Source: Methylobacter sp015476545 (GTDB taxonomy: Bacteria > Pseudomonadota > Gammaproteobacteria > Methylococcales > Methylomonadaceae). Taken from it: 64,000 nucleotides of DNA. Under the pieces are notes generated by a model. That model was given only the letters and a program-made list of their open reading frames with translations, did not search any database and was not told the DNA's origin. Both the position numbers and the translations under genes were made by a program. The stretch spans positions 620,001 through 684,000 of the forward strand of contig NZ_CP197401.1 in the NCBI RefSeq assembly GCF_052162025.1, in the 5' to 3' direction. This document shows, piece by piece, positions 53,720 to 62,129 of this stretch; the stretch's first letter is position 1; each line of letters starts with the position of its first letter.

Positions 53720-54934
53720 CTAGAGATTTTGACAGAAGATGTACTGATCATCATGAGGCTGAAACGCTTGATAATAAGGCGTTTTCGCGAGTTTCCATTG
53801 GGCTTCGATCAGGCTTTTGGCATAGGGCTTGTCCATAACGCGCACGAGGTTGCCTTTGGCATCGGGATGCACGTCCCACATACCGCTTCGATGCCAGTGA
53901 TCAAGATTTTCCCAGCCGTGTCTGTCCAGTATCGGATAGAGGCAGATGCCCTGCAGGACTAAGCCTTCATGCGCGGCCTGTATGATTTCCTCGGTAATAT
54001 CGGTAATCCATTCGCCGCGGCCCGATCCGACGTGGCTGGTTTCGGCGATGACCAGCGGCCGGCCGCGGCCGTAGCGCTCATTGATTTCCAGGAGCATATC
54101 CTTGAATCGCCGACGGCGCGGGTCTTTCAAATGCCAGAACAGAGTGTTGAACGTTTCCCACTCCCACTGATTGCTGTGGTAATAATTGACGCCGATGATG
54201 TCGAGGTATTTGGATGCCCCGCCCAGTTCCGGTTCTATCGAGCCGGACAGCATATCCCAAGCCTGATACTGTGAAAGACGCACGGTTTCGGCTATCTCTA
54301 CCTGGTCGGGGCGGCCCCGGGGCGCAATCACATGAATGAGCGGGTCCACATGCAGAAACCGGGCGCGCGGGTCGACTTTCCAGATGGCCTCCATGCCTGC
54401 AATCGCGGCACGTACGAGCTGGCGTTTGAATTCCACGCTGCGCGCGCGCAAGTGAGTCCCGTAAGGATAGATCAGCGTCGTTTCGCAAGTGGCATAAGCT
54501 AGGAACGAGATTTCGTTGATCGGCGTGTAAATCGGTTCACCCTTACTGAACGGTGCCAGAAATTCCGCGGCGGCGGCTGCGTAACGGGCATAACGTTCGA
54601 CAAATTCGGGAGAAAAAATGTCTATGTCCTGCGGCCAGCCATAATGGCAAAGCGTCCACAAAATCTGTAGATCGAACTCCTGAGCGGCTTCGATCACGGG
54701 CTCCAGAAAGCTGAAATCGTAGTGATTGGGGGTCGGCTCAGCCAGGCGCCAGCCGATGCTCTCACGTATGGTGCGAAGGCCGAAAGGCTGCAGCAGCATA
54801 TAATCCTCGCGCACGTGCGTTCTGTGCTGATTGCTGGCATTCATATCGAGCGGATGCGCGCAACTGTTGATATGATCCGCGCCTTCATAGCCTCCCTGCC
54901 AAAAGCTGTAGAATAGGTTTTCGTTTTTATTCAT
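53720..54934 (-). CDS. GH1-like glycoside hydrolase (clan GH-A)
   Basis: The 404-aa TIM-barrel protein belongs to the beta-glucosidase/family 1-like group (COG2723). The acid/base is E141 in TPINEISF and the nucleophile E298 in LVIAETSHVG. Supporting segments are FGLRTIRESIGWRLAEP, WTLCHYGWPQDIDIFSPEFVERYARYA and IIGVNYYHSNQWEW. No signal peptide is present. It is coupled to the glycosyltransferase/FAD fusion that follows, so it may act in building or trimming a glycoside instead of in nutrition. The substrate cannot be read. Confidence 0.85.
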   Translation of the reverse strand: MNKNENLFYSFWQGGYEGADHINSCAHPLDMNASNQHRTHVREDYMLLQPFGLRTIRESIGWRLAEPTPNHYDFSFLEPVIEAAQEFDLQILWTLCHYGWPQDIDIFSPEFVERYARYAAAAAEFLAPFSKGEPIYTPINEISFLAYATCETTLIYPYGTHLRARSVEFKRQLVRAAIAGMEAIWKVDPRARFLHVDPLIHVIAPRGRPDQVEIAETVRLSQYQAWDMLSGSIEPELGGASKYLDIIGVNYYHSNQWEWETFNTLFWHLKDPRRRRFKDMLLEINERYGRGRPLVIAETSHVGSGRGEWITDITEEIIQAAHEGLVLQGICLYPILDRHGWENLDHWHRSGMWDVHPDAKGNLVRVMDKPYAKSLIEAQWKLAKTPYYQAFQPHDDQYIFCQNL

Positions 54935-55355
54935 GGTACTACGGCCTCACTCAAACTATTTTTCAGCATGGGCTTGAAAGACATGATGCGGATAGATGCC
55001 GCGCTAATGGCCTTTGAAGTTCTTGATATGGAGCGCGCAATAAGGATTCCTCTGCGAGGAAAAGAAGTCATGCATTCCAGACTATTCTTTATAATATTCA
55101 TGTTCAGAGTCCTTCTTAAGATGCAAACTTGAGTGTTTATAGATCTCTATTGCCACCTCATATGATTACTGGAGATGCCTAAACGTTAAGTTTTATTCCT
55201 AGTAAAGTCTGTGCCCTATCGAACATAGGAAAGCCTGAACATGAGTCTGGTGCGGCGGCTGAAATCCTGTGCTTGCTTATGTTCATCCGTACTCTAAGCA
55301 CAGCCGGATGACCAGTAATCGCAGCAAGCTGATAATTATATAAATGGAGTTCTTA
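54935..55355. other. Divergent gap between GH1-like and permease genes
   Basis: About 420 bases with no gene, operator palindrome or riboswitch that I recognise. It should contain promoters for both sides. Confidence 0.5.
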
Positions 55356-56411
55356 ATGACTGATTCACAAAAATGGCTGATTTTTGCTTTTATCGCGGTT
55401 GGCGCCTGGCTGATTTATTTGCTGGCGCCGGTATTGATGCCGTTTGCCTTTGCCGCGATGCTGGCCTATCTTGGCGATCCGCTGGCTGATAGGCTCGAAA
55501 CCTACCACTTGTCGAGAACCAGCTCGGTCATTGTCGTGTTTTCAGTCATGACACTGATATTGGTTCTGATTTTGCTGCTATTGGTCCCGCAACTGGAATA
55601 TCAGGTCACGCGCTTCATCAGCAACCTGCCGGCTTACGCAGCCTGGCTGAATCAGACCGTTATTCCTTGGGCTCAACAGCAGCTTGGTCTGGATATCAAG
55701 CCAATCGAGATCAACGAGCTGATCGATGTATTCAAAAGCCATTGGCAGAAAGCCGGCGGTATTGCCGCTACGGTCATGAATTCGCTGACGCATTCTGGCG
55801 CCGTCATCGCGGCGTGGCTCATGAATTTGCTGTTGATTCCGGTTGTGACATTTTATCTGCTGCGCGATTGGGACAAGCTGGTCGCCAATATCTATGATTT
55901 GTTGCCGCGCCGCATTGCGCCGACGGCAGTTAAACTGGCTACCGAAGTCAATTCAGTGCTGGCTGCGTTTGTGCGCGGCCAGTTTTATGTCATGCTGGCT
56001 CTGGGCGGAATCTACAGCATCGGGCTGTGGATAACAGGGCTGGATCTGGCTTTATTGATAGGCATGGTGGCGGGACTGGTCAGTTTTGTGCCCTATCTGG
56101 GGGCTATTGTCGGCATCGTCATGGCCTGTCTGGCCGCCTTAGTGCAATTTCAGGATGCGGTGTATCTGATTCCGGTCGCCATTGTGTTCATGGTTGGGCA
56201 GGCTCTGGAAGGCATGGTGCTGACGCCGCTGCTGGTCGGCGATAAAATCGGCCTGCATCCGGTGGCTGTTATTTTTGCGGTCTTGGCTGGCGGACAGTTG
56301 TTCGGTTTTCTGGGAATACTGCTGGCCTTGCCCGTGGCCTCAGTGATTATGGTGCTGTTGCGGCATGCGCATGATATCTACAGAGACAGTGTTTTTTACA
56401 GCAAACAGTAA
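55356..56411 (+). CDS. AI-2E/PerM-family membrane permease
   Basis: The ATG at 55356 has GGAG 6 bases upstream; the ATG at 55344 overlaps that site and is less likely. The protein of about 351 aa has seven or eight transmembrane segments with the PF01594 pattern: a hydrophobic N-terminal pair, an amphipathic periplasmic loop (LPAYAAWLNQTVIPWAQQQLG), LLIPVVTFYLLRDWD, LALLIGMVAGLVSFVPYLGAIVG and LTPLLVGDKIGLHP. Family members export quorum signals or move ions; PerM itself is poorly understood. It sits next to purM, as perM often does in gammaproteobacteria, but convergent here. Confidence 0.9.
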   Translation: MTDSQKWLIFAFIAVGAWLIYLLAPVLMPFAFAAMLAYLGDPLADRLETYHLSRTSSVIVVFSVMTLILVLILLLLVPQLEYQVTRFISNLPAYAAWLNQTVIPWAQQQLGLDIKPIEINELIDVFKSHWQKAGGIAATVMNSLTHSGAVIAAWLMNLLLIPVVTFYLLRDWDKLVANIYDLLPRRIAPTAVKLATEVNSVLAAFVRGQFYVMLALGGIYSIGLWITGLDLALLIGMVAGLVSFVPYLGAIVGIVMACLAALVQFQDAVYLIPVAIVFMVGQALEGMVLTPLLVGDKIGLHPVAVIFAVLAGGQLFGFLGILLALPVASVIMVLLRHAHDIYRDSVFYSKQ

Positions 56412-56505
56412 AGGGAATTACGGACCTCATTGCTCATGTTGTGGTCTATAGGCAAAGACGATGAAGCGATCGTCAGGCAAGTCATGATCGACTGGGCGGG
56501 GTTTC

Positions 56506-56525
56506 GGGCCGGATGAATCCGGCCC
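56506..56525. repeat. Perfect hairpin between convergent permease and purM genes
   Basis: GGGCCGGAT (56506-56514) and ATCCGGCCC (56517-56525) are perfect reverse complements with a 2-base loop. It sits between convergent genes and may stop transcription from either side, although no T-run follows. Confidence 0.6.
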
Positions 56526-56562
56526 TGCAGGAGTCATGGTTTTTTCGGGATGGTCCCGCGGT

Positions 56563-57606
56563 TTAGATATAGGCGACTTTCGGCTTGCCTTCGGATGCCA
56601 CCAGTTCCCCGATGGCGAAAACGGTTTCGCCCAGGCTGGTCAGCGTTTCCAGCGCCGAGTCTTCATCCTCCGGTGCGACGCAGACAATCATGCCGATGCC
56701 GCAGTTGAAGGTTGTCAGCATATCGGCTTGAGAGACGTTGCCCTGTGTTTGCAGCCATTGGAAGATGGCCGGGAATTGCCAGGCAGACAGGTCAATCCGC
56801 GCATCGAGCCCTTCCGGCAGCACGCGCGGCAGATTTTCGGTCAGGCCGCCGCCGGTAATGTGCGCAAGCGCATGGACATCAATCTTTTCCAGCAGCGACA
56901 GCAAGGACTTGACATAGATGCGGGTCGGTTCCAGCAGGGCCGTGCCCAGCGGTATGCCTTGGAAATCATCGGCCAATGAAGCCTGGCTGCGGTCGATGAT
57001 TTTGCGGATCAGTGAGTAACCGTTGGAATGCGGTCCGGACGAAGCAATGCCGATCAGTTTATCGCCGACTTTAACTTTACTGCCGTCCAGCACTTTGCTT
57101 TTCTCGACGATGCCGACGCAAAAACCGGCTAGGTCATATTCGCCGTCGGCATACATGCCGGGCATTTCGGCCGTCTCGCCGCCGACCAGCGCCGCGCCGG
57201 CCAGTTCGCAGCCTTTGCCGATGCCGGCGATGACCACGGCGGCAGTGTCCACGTCGAGCTTGCCGGTTGCGAAATAATCGAGGAAGAACAATGGCTCGGC
57301 GCCCTGGACGATGATGTCGTTGACGCACATGGCGACCAGGTCGATGCCGACCGTATCATGGATGCCGGCTTCAATAGCCAGTTTCAGTTTGGTGCCGACG
57401 CCATCGGTACCGGAAACCAGGATCGGGTTTTTATAACGGTCCAGCGGCAGTTCGAACATTGAGCCGAAACCGCCCAGTCCCGCCAGCACGCCTGCAGTAC
57501 GTGTTCGGGCTGCAATAGGCTTGATGCGTTCAACGAGTGCATTCCCGGCTTCGATATCGACGCCGGCACTTTTATAATTCAAGCTGTCTTGATTTTGTTC
57601 GCTCAA
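56563..57606 (-). CDS. purM: Phosphoribosylformylglycinamidine cyclo-ligase
   Basis: I place the start at a TTG (57606) because it yields the standard PurM N-terminus (SEQNQDSLNYKSAGVDIEAGNALV) and a length of 347 aa, as usual for the family; the frame upstream to 57690 is not homologous. The AGAGAA site lies just upstream. ATP/FGAM binding segments GGFGSMFELP, ISGTDGVGTKLKLA-like VSGTDGVGTKLKLAIEAG, GGETAEMPGMY, IASSGPHSNGYSLIRKI and HITGGGLTENLPRVLP are intact. It makes AIR, the fifth step of purine synthesis. Confidence 0.96.
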   Translation of the reverse strand: MSEQNQDSLNYKSAGVDIEAGNALVERIKPIAARTRTAGVLAGLGGFGSMFELPLDRYKNPILVSGTDGVGTKLKLAIEAGIHDTVGIDLVAMCVNDIIVQGAEPLFFLDYFATGKLDVDTAAVVIAGIGKGCELAGAALVGGETAEMPGMYADGEYDLAGFCVGIVEKSKVLDGSKVKVGDKLIGIASSGPHSNGYSLIRKIIDRSQASLADDFQGIPLGTALLEPTRIYVKSLLSLLEKIDVHALAHITGGGLTENLPRVLPEGLDARIDLSAWQFPAIFQWLQTQGNVSQADMLTTFNCGIGMIVCVAPEDEDSALETLTSLGETVFAIGELVASEGKPKVAYI

Positions 57607-57889
57607 TGTGATGTTCTCTTTAAAGTAATGATTGATGAGCAATATTGTACTAAACATTGCCGGTTTTGTGCGAAGGATATGAGGCGGCACAGCGCGATTA
57701 TTTGAAATCGCTGACCAGGATCAAATTCGCATCGCGCTGATGATACAGGCGCAAATGGGCTGGAAATCAATTGTTACTGTAACGATAATTAAGCATTTAG
57801 CTCGGTTGAATTTCAGTAAAAAAATAATTAAAGTGAATTCTGGTAAATATAAGATAATTAAAAATAAAAATTCGTGTTGAGGAAGATAT

Positions 57890-58297
57890 ATGAGAACAAT
57901 AAAAGTATTAAAAGCGGGGTTATTGATAGCCGCGATTCTATCTAATGGTGCGGCATTCGCTTACAGCAGCGAGGGCGAAACCGAAGAAATCTGCAAAAAA
58001 CCCAAGTTCATGAACTTTAGTCTGCCGGTATATAAGGCGCCTGAAAAGACTGAAGTCGCGCCTGAATCGGAACTCACTTTCATGATATCGCCATGGTCGG
58101 ACCCAAAGACGCTCAAACTGACCGCCAAGAATCAAAAATTGCCATTCACTGTGGAGACCACTTCCAGTTTTCACCGTATAAAGGCCAAGCTCCCGGCGGC
58201 GTTCAATGGCAGCTTTGTCAGAATCAATGCCAGCGTCAAGGCTGTGCTGGGGTGTGATGATCAGATGGGCTGGCTGGTAAAAGTTGCTCAGAAATAG
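57890..58297 (+). CDS. Exported protein of unknown function, 135 aa
   Basis: GAGGAAG precedes the ATG. A signal peptide (VLKAGLLIAAILSNGAAFA, then YSS) leads to a mature domain of about 110 residues with two cysteines (EEICKKPKF and VLGCDDQMG), strand-rich (LTFMISPWSDPKTLKLTA; VETTSSFHRIKAKLP; FVRINASVKAVLGC). The layout resembles a small immunoglobulin-like beta-sandwich; I do not recognise a named family. Apparently monocistronic and divergent from purM. Confidence 0.75.
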   Translation: MRTIKVLKAGLLIAAILSNGAAFAYSSEGETEEICKKPKFMNFSLPVYKAPEKTEVAPESELTFMISPWSDPKTLKLTAKNQKLPFTVETTSSFHRIKAKLPAAFNGSFVRINASVKAVLGCDDQMGWLVKVAQK

Positions 58298-58359
58298 CTA
58301 AGGTAAAAGATAAGGGCGTCCGAGCCGGTCGTCCTTTCCAAGCCTTTGTCCAAGAGTGC

Positions 58360-58827
58360 TTAATAAGGCACCTTGAGGTTGTTTTTCATCCAGATGTCAA
58401 ACGGTTGCCGGGCATTGGGCAGGTCTAAATGCAGCATGGCGATTTTACGCTCGGACGGCGACACGGCAATCTCATCATAAATGAAGCTGTCGTCAAAATT
58501 GGCGGCAGCGGCCTCATGGCGCGTGCAACCGAAATACACTCTTTCCATCCTGGCCCAGTAAATGGCGCCCAGACACATAGGGCAGGGCTCGCAACTGGTG
58601 TACAGAATGCAGCCGCGCAACTGAAAGTCATTCAATTTTTTGCAGGCCATGCGGATGGCCATGATCTCGGCGTGCGCCGTTGGGTCCAAGGTGTGGGTAA
58701 CGCCGTTGGCGCTGGCCGCAATCACCTGATCGTCTTTTACGACGACTGCGCCGTAGGGACCGCCTGCGCCGGTAATTGCATTGTTGACGGCCAGATCAAT
58801 GGCTTGCTGCAAAAATTCCTCGTGCAT
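58360..58827 (-). CDS. guaD: Nucleoside/guanine deaminase (GuaD-like)
   Basis: The 155-aa zinc deaminase has HAEIMAIRMACKKL (zinc His and catalytic Glu) and SCEPCPMCLGAIYWARM (zinc Cys pair). The C-terminal DDSFIYDEIAVSPSERKIAMLHLDL and the GGPYGAVVVKDDQVIA opening match guanine deaminases of the Bacillus GuaD type more closely than tRNA-specific TadA. It would convert guanine to xanthine. It starts immediately at the metA stop region (1-base gap), so they are co-transcribed. Confidence 0.87.
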   Translation of the reverse strand: MHEEFLQQAIDLAVNNAITGAGGPYGAVVVKDDQVIAASANGVTHTLDPTAHAEIMAIRMACKKLNDFQLRGCILYTSCEPCPMCLGAIYWARMERVYFGCTRHEAAAANFDDSFIYDEIAVSPSERKIAMLHLDLPNARQPFDIWMKNNLKVPY

Positions 58828-59892
58828 TTAGAGCCCTAAAGGATTTTCAGGATCGATGCCGTCCATAAAGGGTAGGCGCCGATCCTGGTTGGTCAATTGA
58901 TAAACTTTTCCCAGCCAGTTGTTGAATACGGCTTTGGCCGTGTCGCGCCAGGTGTTGTCGATATGTTCCAGAACCAACGCTTCGGGAAAGACATCCAGCG
59001 ATCGGCCGGTTTTTCTGGCGGATCTGACATGTTGCTCGTAGTCGGTAAATACCTGCCGGACATAAGTATTGAAATAATTCTCGGGGAAAGGCGGGTATTC
59101 ATCGATTTCGGCCCGATAAAAACGCATGACTTCCCGCTTGTATTCTTTCAGCAGGCTGATGTCGTCGTATTCAGGATGGCCCTGAAAATAAACGATGCGA
59201 AAGCCGTCCGGGCTGACGGCCAAGTGTGCGCCGGCTTCCTTGCTGACAACCAGGACCTTGAGCCCATGCTGTTCCATATCGGTCTGGAATATTTCGTTGA
59301 AACGGGAATGCGGCACATCAAAGCGCGTATTGATTTCAGCCACTAACGGGTGCTTGCGATCGGTGACTTTATGCGCAAAGACGCCCCAACGCTTGGCCGG
59401 CAGGCGCGTACGCTCTATGCCATAACAGTATTGGATCAAGGCATGCGTGGCGAGGCAGGAGCAGAGCACCGAGGTTACGTTTTCCTTGGCCCAGGAAAAC
59501 ACCTCCGTTAGCGGCTGCCAGAAGTCCTCTTCAGGCAATCTTGGGTGCGTCACGTTAGCGCCGCTGATGATCAATGCGTCCAGGCCATCCTGTTTGATTT
59601 TTTCAAATGGCTCATAGTATTTGTCGATGTGGGCTTGCGCCTCGGGGCCTCTGGGCAGACCATCGATCGTGAATGGATGAACATGGAATTGCGTGATCTG
59701 ATTGCAAGCGCCGACCAACCGGAAAAATTGTCTTTCCGTGGCTTCCAGCGCAGCGTCGGGCATCATATTGAGCAGGCCGATATGCATCTCCCGTATGTCT
59801 TGATGACTGGCACGGTCCGGCGCCAGGATTTCTTCGCCTTCTTCTCGAAGACGCTGGAAAGTCGGTAAGTCAGAGTGAGCGACTAATGGCAT
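58828..59892 (-). CDS. metA: Homoserine O-succinyltransferase (MetA/MetX-like MetAS)
   Basis: The 354-aa enzyme has the family core: HIGLLNMMPDAALEATERQF, DALIISGANV, the nucleophile Cys in LCSCLATHALIQYCYG, and the His-Glu pair in YFQGHPEYD. It acylates homoserine as the first committed step of methionine synthesis. Choice of succinyl- or acetyl-CoA cannot be settled by eye. It lies 12 bases after the P-loop ATPase gene and abuts guaD. Confidence 0.93.
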   Translation of the reverse strand: MPLVAHSDLPTFQRLREEGEEILAPDRASHQDIREMHIGLLNMMPDAALEATERQFFRLVGACNQITQFHVHPFTIDGLPRGPEAQAHIDKYYEPFEKIKQDGLDALIISGANVTHPRLPEEDFWQPLTEVFSWAKENVTSVLCSCLATHALIQYCYGIERTRLPAKRWGVFAHKVTDRKHPLVAEINTRFDVPHSRFNEIFQTDMEQHGLKVLVVSKEAGAHLAVSPDGFRIVYFQGHPEYDDISLLKEYKREVMRFYRAEIDEYPPFPENYFNTYVRQVFTDYEQHVRSARKTGRSLDVFPEALVLEHIDNTWRDTAKAVFNNWLGKVYQLTNQDRRLPFMDGIDPENPLGL

Positions 59893-59904
59893 AGTTTTTC
59901 TTCG

Positions 59905-60756
59905 TTAATTGGATTGCTGCCTGGCAATCGCATCGGCAATCAATCTGATAAAGTCGTCTTCGTCTTTCACTTCGGCGACATCGCGCGCGTCGACGGTATA
60001 GCCATACTGTTCGGCGATCGCTTCATAGCGGGGCAGACGGGATTTGAACAATTCAGGGAAAACCCAGGTGACAAATTCATTGGGCGGTATGGCATTAGGA
60101 TCAGCGTAGCCATGCAGCGACATGAATTCGGCCAGCTTTTCATCAAGAAACGCTTCCCGGTAATAGAGCGGCTTGGGATCGGTTTTGGCGCGCTCGATGA
60201 TGATCTGCTCCATGGCCGGCGGAATTTTGATATAGATGATCAAGGTATTTTGGGCCAGGGTCTCCAGCACTTCCGGGCTGTCCAGTTCGCAAACGCTGCC
60301 GCCGGCGTCATTGATGAAGTGCTTGTAGCCGTAGATGTCTTCGGCCTTGTGAATAAACTCCGGCACATCATTCATGGCTGCGATTTCAGCCTGATGATGC
60401 AGTTTTTGCCGGCGCTTGAACTCCTGTAAGGATAAACCGCCCAGTTCGGGATTCCCAAGCTTGCCGAGAAAAGTCGATACAGGCGCGAGGTTGTCCACGG
60501 TTATCTTGTTGGCGATATAAATGGAATCGGACAGCAGCAACTCGCGCAGGAACGGCACACGCATGGCCTGGCGCTTGATATTGTCCAAGATCGGCTCTTC
60601 CAGGTATTTCGTGCCTATCCGATAGTCGCCGGAATAGTGAAACCATTTGGATTTCGGCAGCTTATTAGCCAGCGTGGTTTTCCCCGCACCGGACATTGCC
60701 AGCAGGGTAACTCTTTTCGTTTGCCAGTCCAGGAATTCCCGGGGACTCATTTTCAT
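59905..60756 (-). CDS. P-loop ATPase/kinase-like protein of unknown function
   Basis: The 283-aa protein begins with a strong Walker A motif (LLAMSGAGKTTLANKLP, about residues 18-34). Downstream are FINDAGGSVCELDSPEVL and NTLIIYIKIPPAMEQ, consistent with a P-loop kinase fold. It is conserved in many proteobacteria as an uncharacterised ATPase, from memory. Its GAAA-type ribosome site is weak. It follows the acidic 99-aa gene by 15 bases and precedes metA by 12, so the four genes appear to form one operon. Confidence 0.8.
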   Translation of the reverse strand: MKMSPREFLDWQTKRVTLLAMSGAGKTTLANKLPKSKWFHYSGDYRIGTKYLEEPILDNIKRQAMRVPFLRELLLSDSIYIANKITVDNLAPVSTFLGKLGNPELGGLSLQEFKRRQKLHHQAEIAAMNDVPEFIHKAEDIYGYKHFINDAGGSVCELDSPEVLETLAQNTLIIYIKIPPAMEQIIIERAKTDPKPLYYREAFLDEKLAEFMSLHGYADPNAIPPNEFVTWVFPELFKSRLPRYEAIAEQYGYTVDARDVAEVKDEDDFIRLIADAIARQQSN

Positions 60757-60771
60757 GTGATAAATTCCTAA

Positions 60772-61071
60772 TTAATCCAGATAATCTTCGATATCCATAT
60801 CGTCAGGGCTAGGCCGATGGTCGTCAGGGTCCGTATAACCCAGATCGTCGTTTTCGAGATCGTCAAACGGCGCGCTCCAGTCCTCTGGGTCCTCGATATA
60901 ATCAAAGGTCGAGTTATACCAGCTGTCATGATCGTATTCGCCGATATCGCCGTTATAATATTGGACTTCGATTGAATCGTCGCTTTCTTCAATCGCAACG
61001 ACTTTAAACATCAGATTGTTCTCTACGTCTTTATACCAGCTTCCAATAATAGGGTCTGCTACTGTTGTCAT
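60772..61071 (-). CDS. Small acidic cytoplasmic protein (DUF6763-like)
   Basis: The 99-aa protein starts with DPIIGSWYKDVENNLMFKVVAIEESDDSIEVQYYNGDIGEYDHDSWY and ends in a strongly acidic tail (DDLGYTDPDDHRPSPDDMDIEDYLD). The IGSWY, VQY-x-G-D and PEDW-x-PFD pattern matches a family of small proteins I know as DUF6763. GAGGTAAC precedes the ATG. Function unknown. First gene of the operon with the ATPase, metA and guaD. Confidence 0.78.
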   Translation of the reverse strand: MTTVADPIIGSWYKDVENNLMFKVVAIEESDDSIEVQYYNGDIGEYDHDSWYNSTFDYIEDPEDWSAPFDDLENDDLGYTDPDDHRPSPDDMDIEDYLD

Positions 61072-61674
61072 GGTGTTACCTCAATGCTTGTTGCGACGTT
61101 ACAAGAAAATAATCGATATTATTAACAATGCCAGAAAAAATACCAAAATATTTCGTCTTGGCAAGAGGGCGCATGCGCCTTGCCGCATGGCAAAAATGCC
61201 GTCCAGAAGATCATGCCTGATCAGCGGTTATCAGGATAAACTTATTGGTAGAAAAAACGCAAGTAGGGGCTATGCCTTATTAAGTCAGGATAAACGCACA
61301 GTAGGCGCGGACAGGCGGTTCAAGCTCACGGAGCAAAAACGGCAGGCAAAAAAATGCGGCCGTTAAAGCCGCATTTGAAGAAGGATATAATTCTAAAGTC
61401 TCTATACGAGATCGCATCTCAAGAATTGAGAGTATATTAGCGGCAAATGATAAGTGCTGGAATGTGGCAGATTGTCGCGTGACAGATTGCCGCAGGGCTA
61501 AAGCACGTTTTTGTCCATGAATTTAACAGGCGGGTAAGCGTTCTTGGCGAGGCGCGCGCTTTTCAAGTCGGCAATTTATTGATTAAGGCAAGTGAATAAT
61601 GAAACATTTTATTTTAGCGATAACGGGGCCAGCGGGCCGGATGCGCCAGGTTAGCCGTCATCAGGAGTCAGCCT
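61072..61674. other. 600-base gap with an orphan hairpin
   Basis: No gene is called. A plus-strand frame ending at 61366 encodes a basic peptide of about 57 residues (from an ATG at 61195) but has no ribosome site and ends inside a hairpin. The promoter of the minus-strand operon should lie near 61080-61200. A minus-oriented terminator-like hairpin lies at 61348-61376. Confidence 0.5.
61348..61376 (-). terminator. Terminator-like hairpin oriented to the minus strand
   Basis: AAATGCGGC (61352-61360) pairs with GCCGCATTT (61368-61376); on the minus strand it is followed by a run of seven T. No minus-strand protein gene lies just upstream of it (61377-62129), so what it terminates is unclear: a small RNA, or readthrough from the kinase gene beyond 62130. 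Confidence 0.7.
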
Positions 61675-62094
61675 ATGCAAATACGGACGTTTGAGGCGAA
61701 AGACCAAGATAGTGTTGTCAAGCTATGGCATGAGTGCAATCTGGTTGTGCCGTGGAACGATCCCTACAAGGACATTCAGAGAAAACTGAAAGTGGACCCG
61801 GATCTGTTTATTGTCGGCGAGATAGCGGGCGGTATTATCGCAACGGTCATGGGCGGCTATGAAGGCCATCGGGGCTGGATCAACTATCTGGCTGTTGCGC
61901 CGGCGCATCAGCGAAAAGGCTACGGCCGTCAGCTCGTGGCGTTTGTTGAAGGGCTCATCAAGCAGAAAGGCTGCCCCAAAATAAATCTTCAGGTCCGTCA
62001 GACCAATACTGACGTGATCAAGTTCTACGAGGCGATAGGCTATAAAAATGATAACGTTGTTAGCCTTGGCAAGCGGCTTGAAAGCGATAACTAG
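61675..62094 (+). CDS. GNAT-family N-acetyltransferase (YpeA-like)
   Basis: AGGAG lies 8 bases before the ATG. The 139-aa protein has the GNAT acetyl-CoA motif A (NYLAVAPAHQRKGYGRQLVAFVEGLI, with the Q-R-K-G-Y-G pyrophosphate loop) and motif B (KINLQVRQTNTDVIKFYEAIGYK). The opening MQIRTFEAKDQDSVVKLWHECNLVVPWNDP matches the YpeA subgroup, whose substrate is unknown. Confidence 0.9.
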   Translation: MQIRTFEAKDQDSVVKLWHECNLVVPWNDPYKDIQRKLKVDPDLFIVGEIAGGIIATVMGGYEGHRGWINYLAVAPAHQRKGYGRQLVAFVEGLIKQKGCPKINLQVRQTNTDVIKFYEAIGYKNDNVVSLGKRLESDN

Positions 62095-62129
62095 AGGCGG
62101 CACAGTGATGCTTAATAACTGCCAAAAAT

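Noticed and set aside
61195..61366. 57-codon plus-strand basic peptide
   Set aside because: Codon use is plausible, but there is no ribosome site and it ends within a terminator-like hairpin; conservation would be needed.
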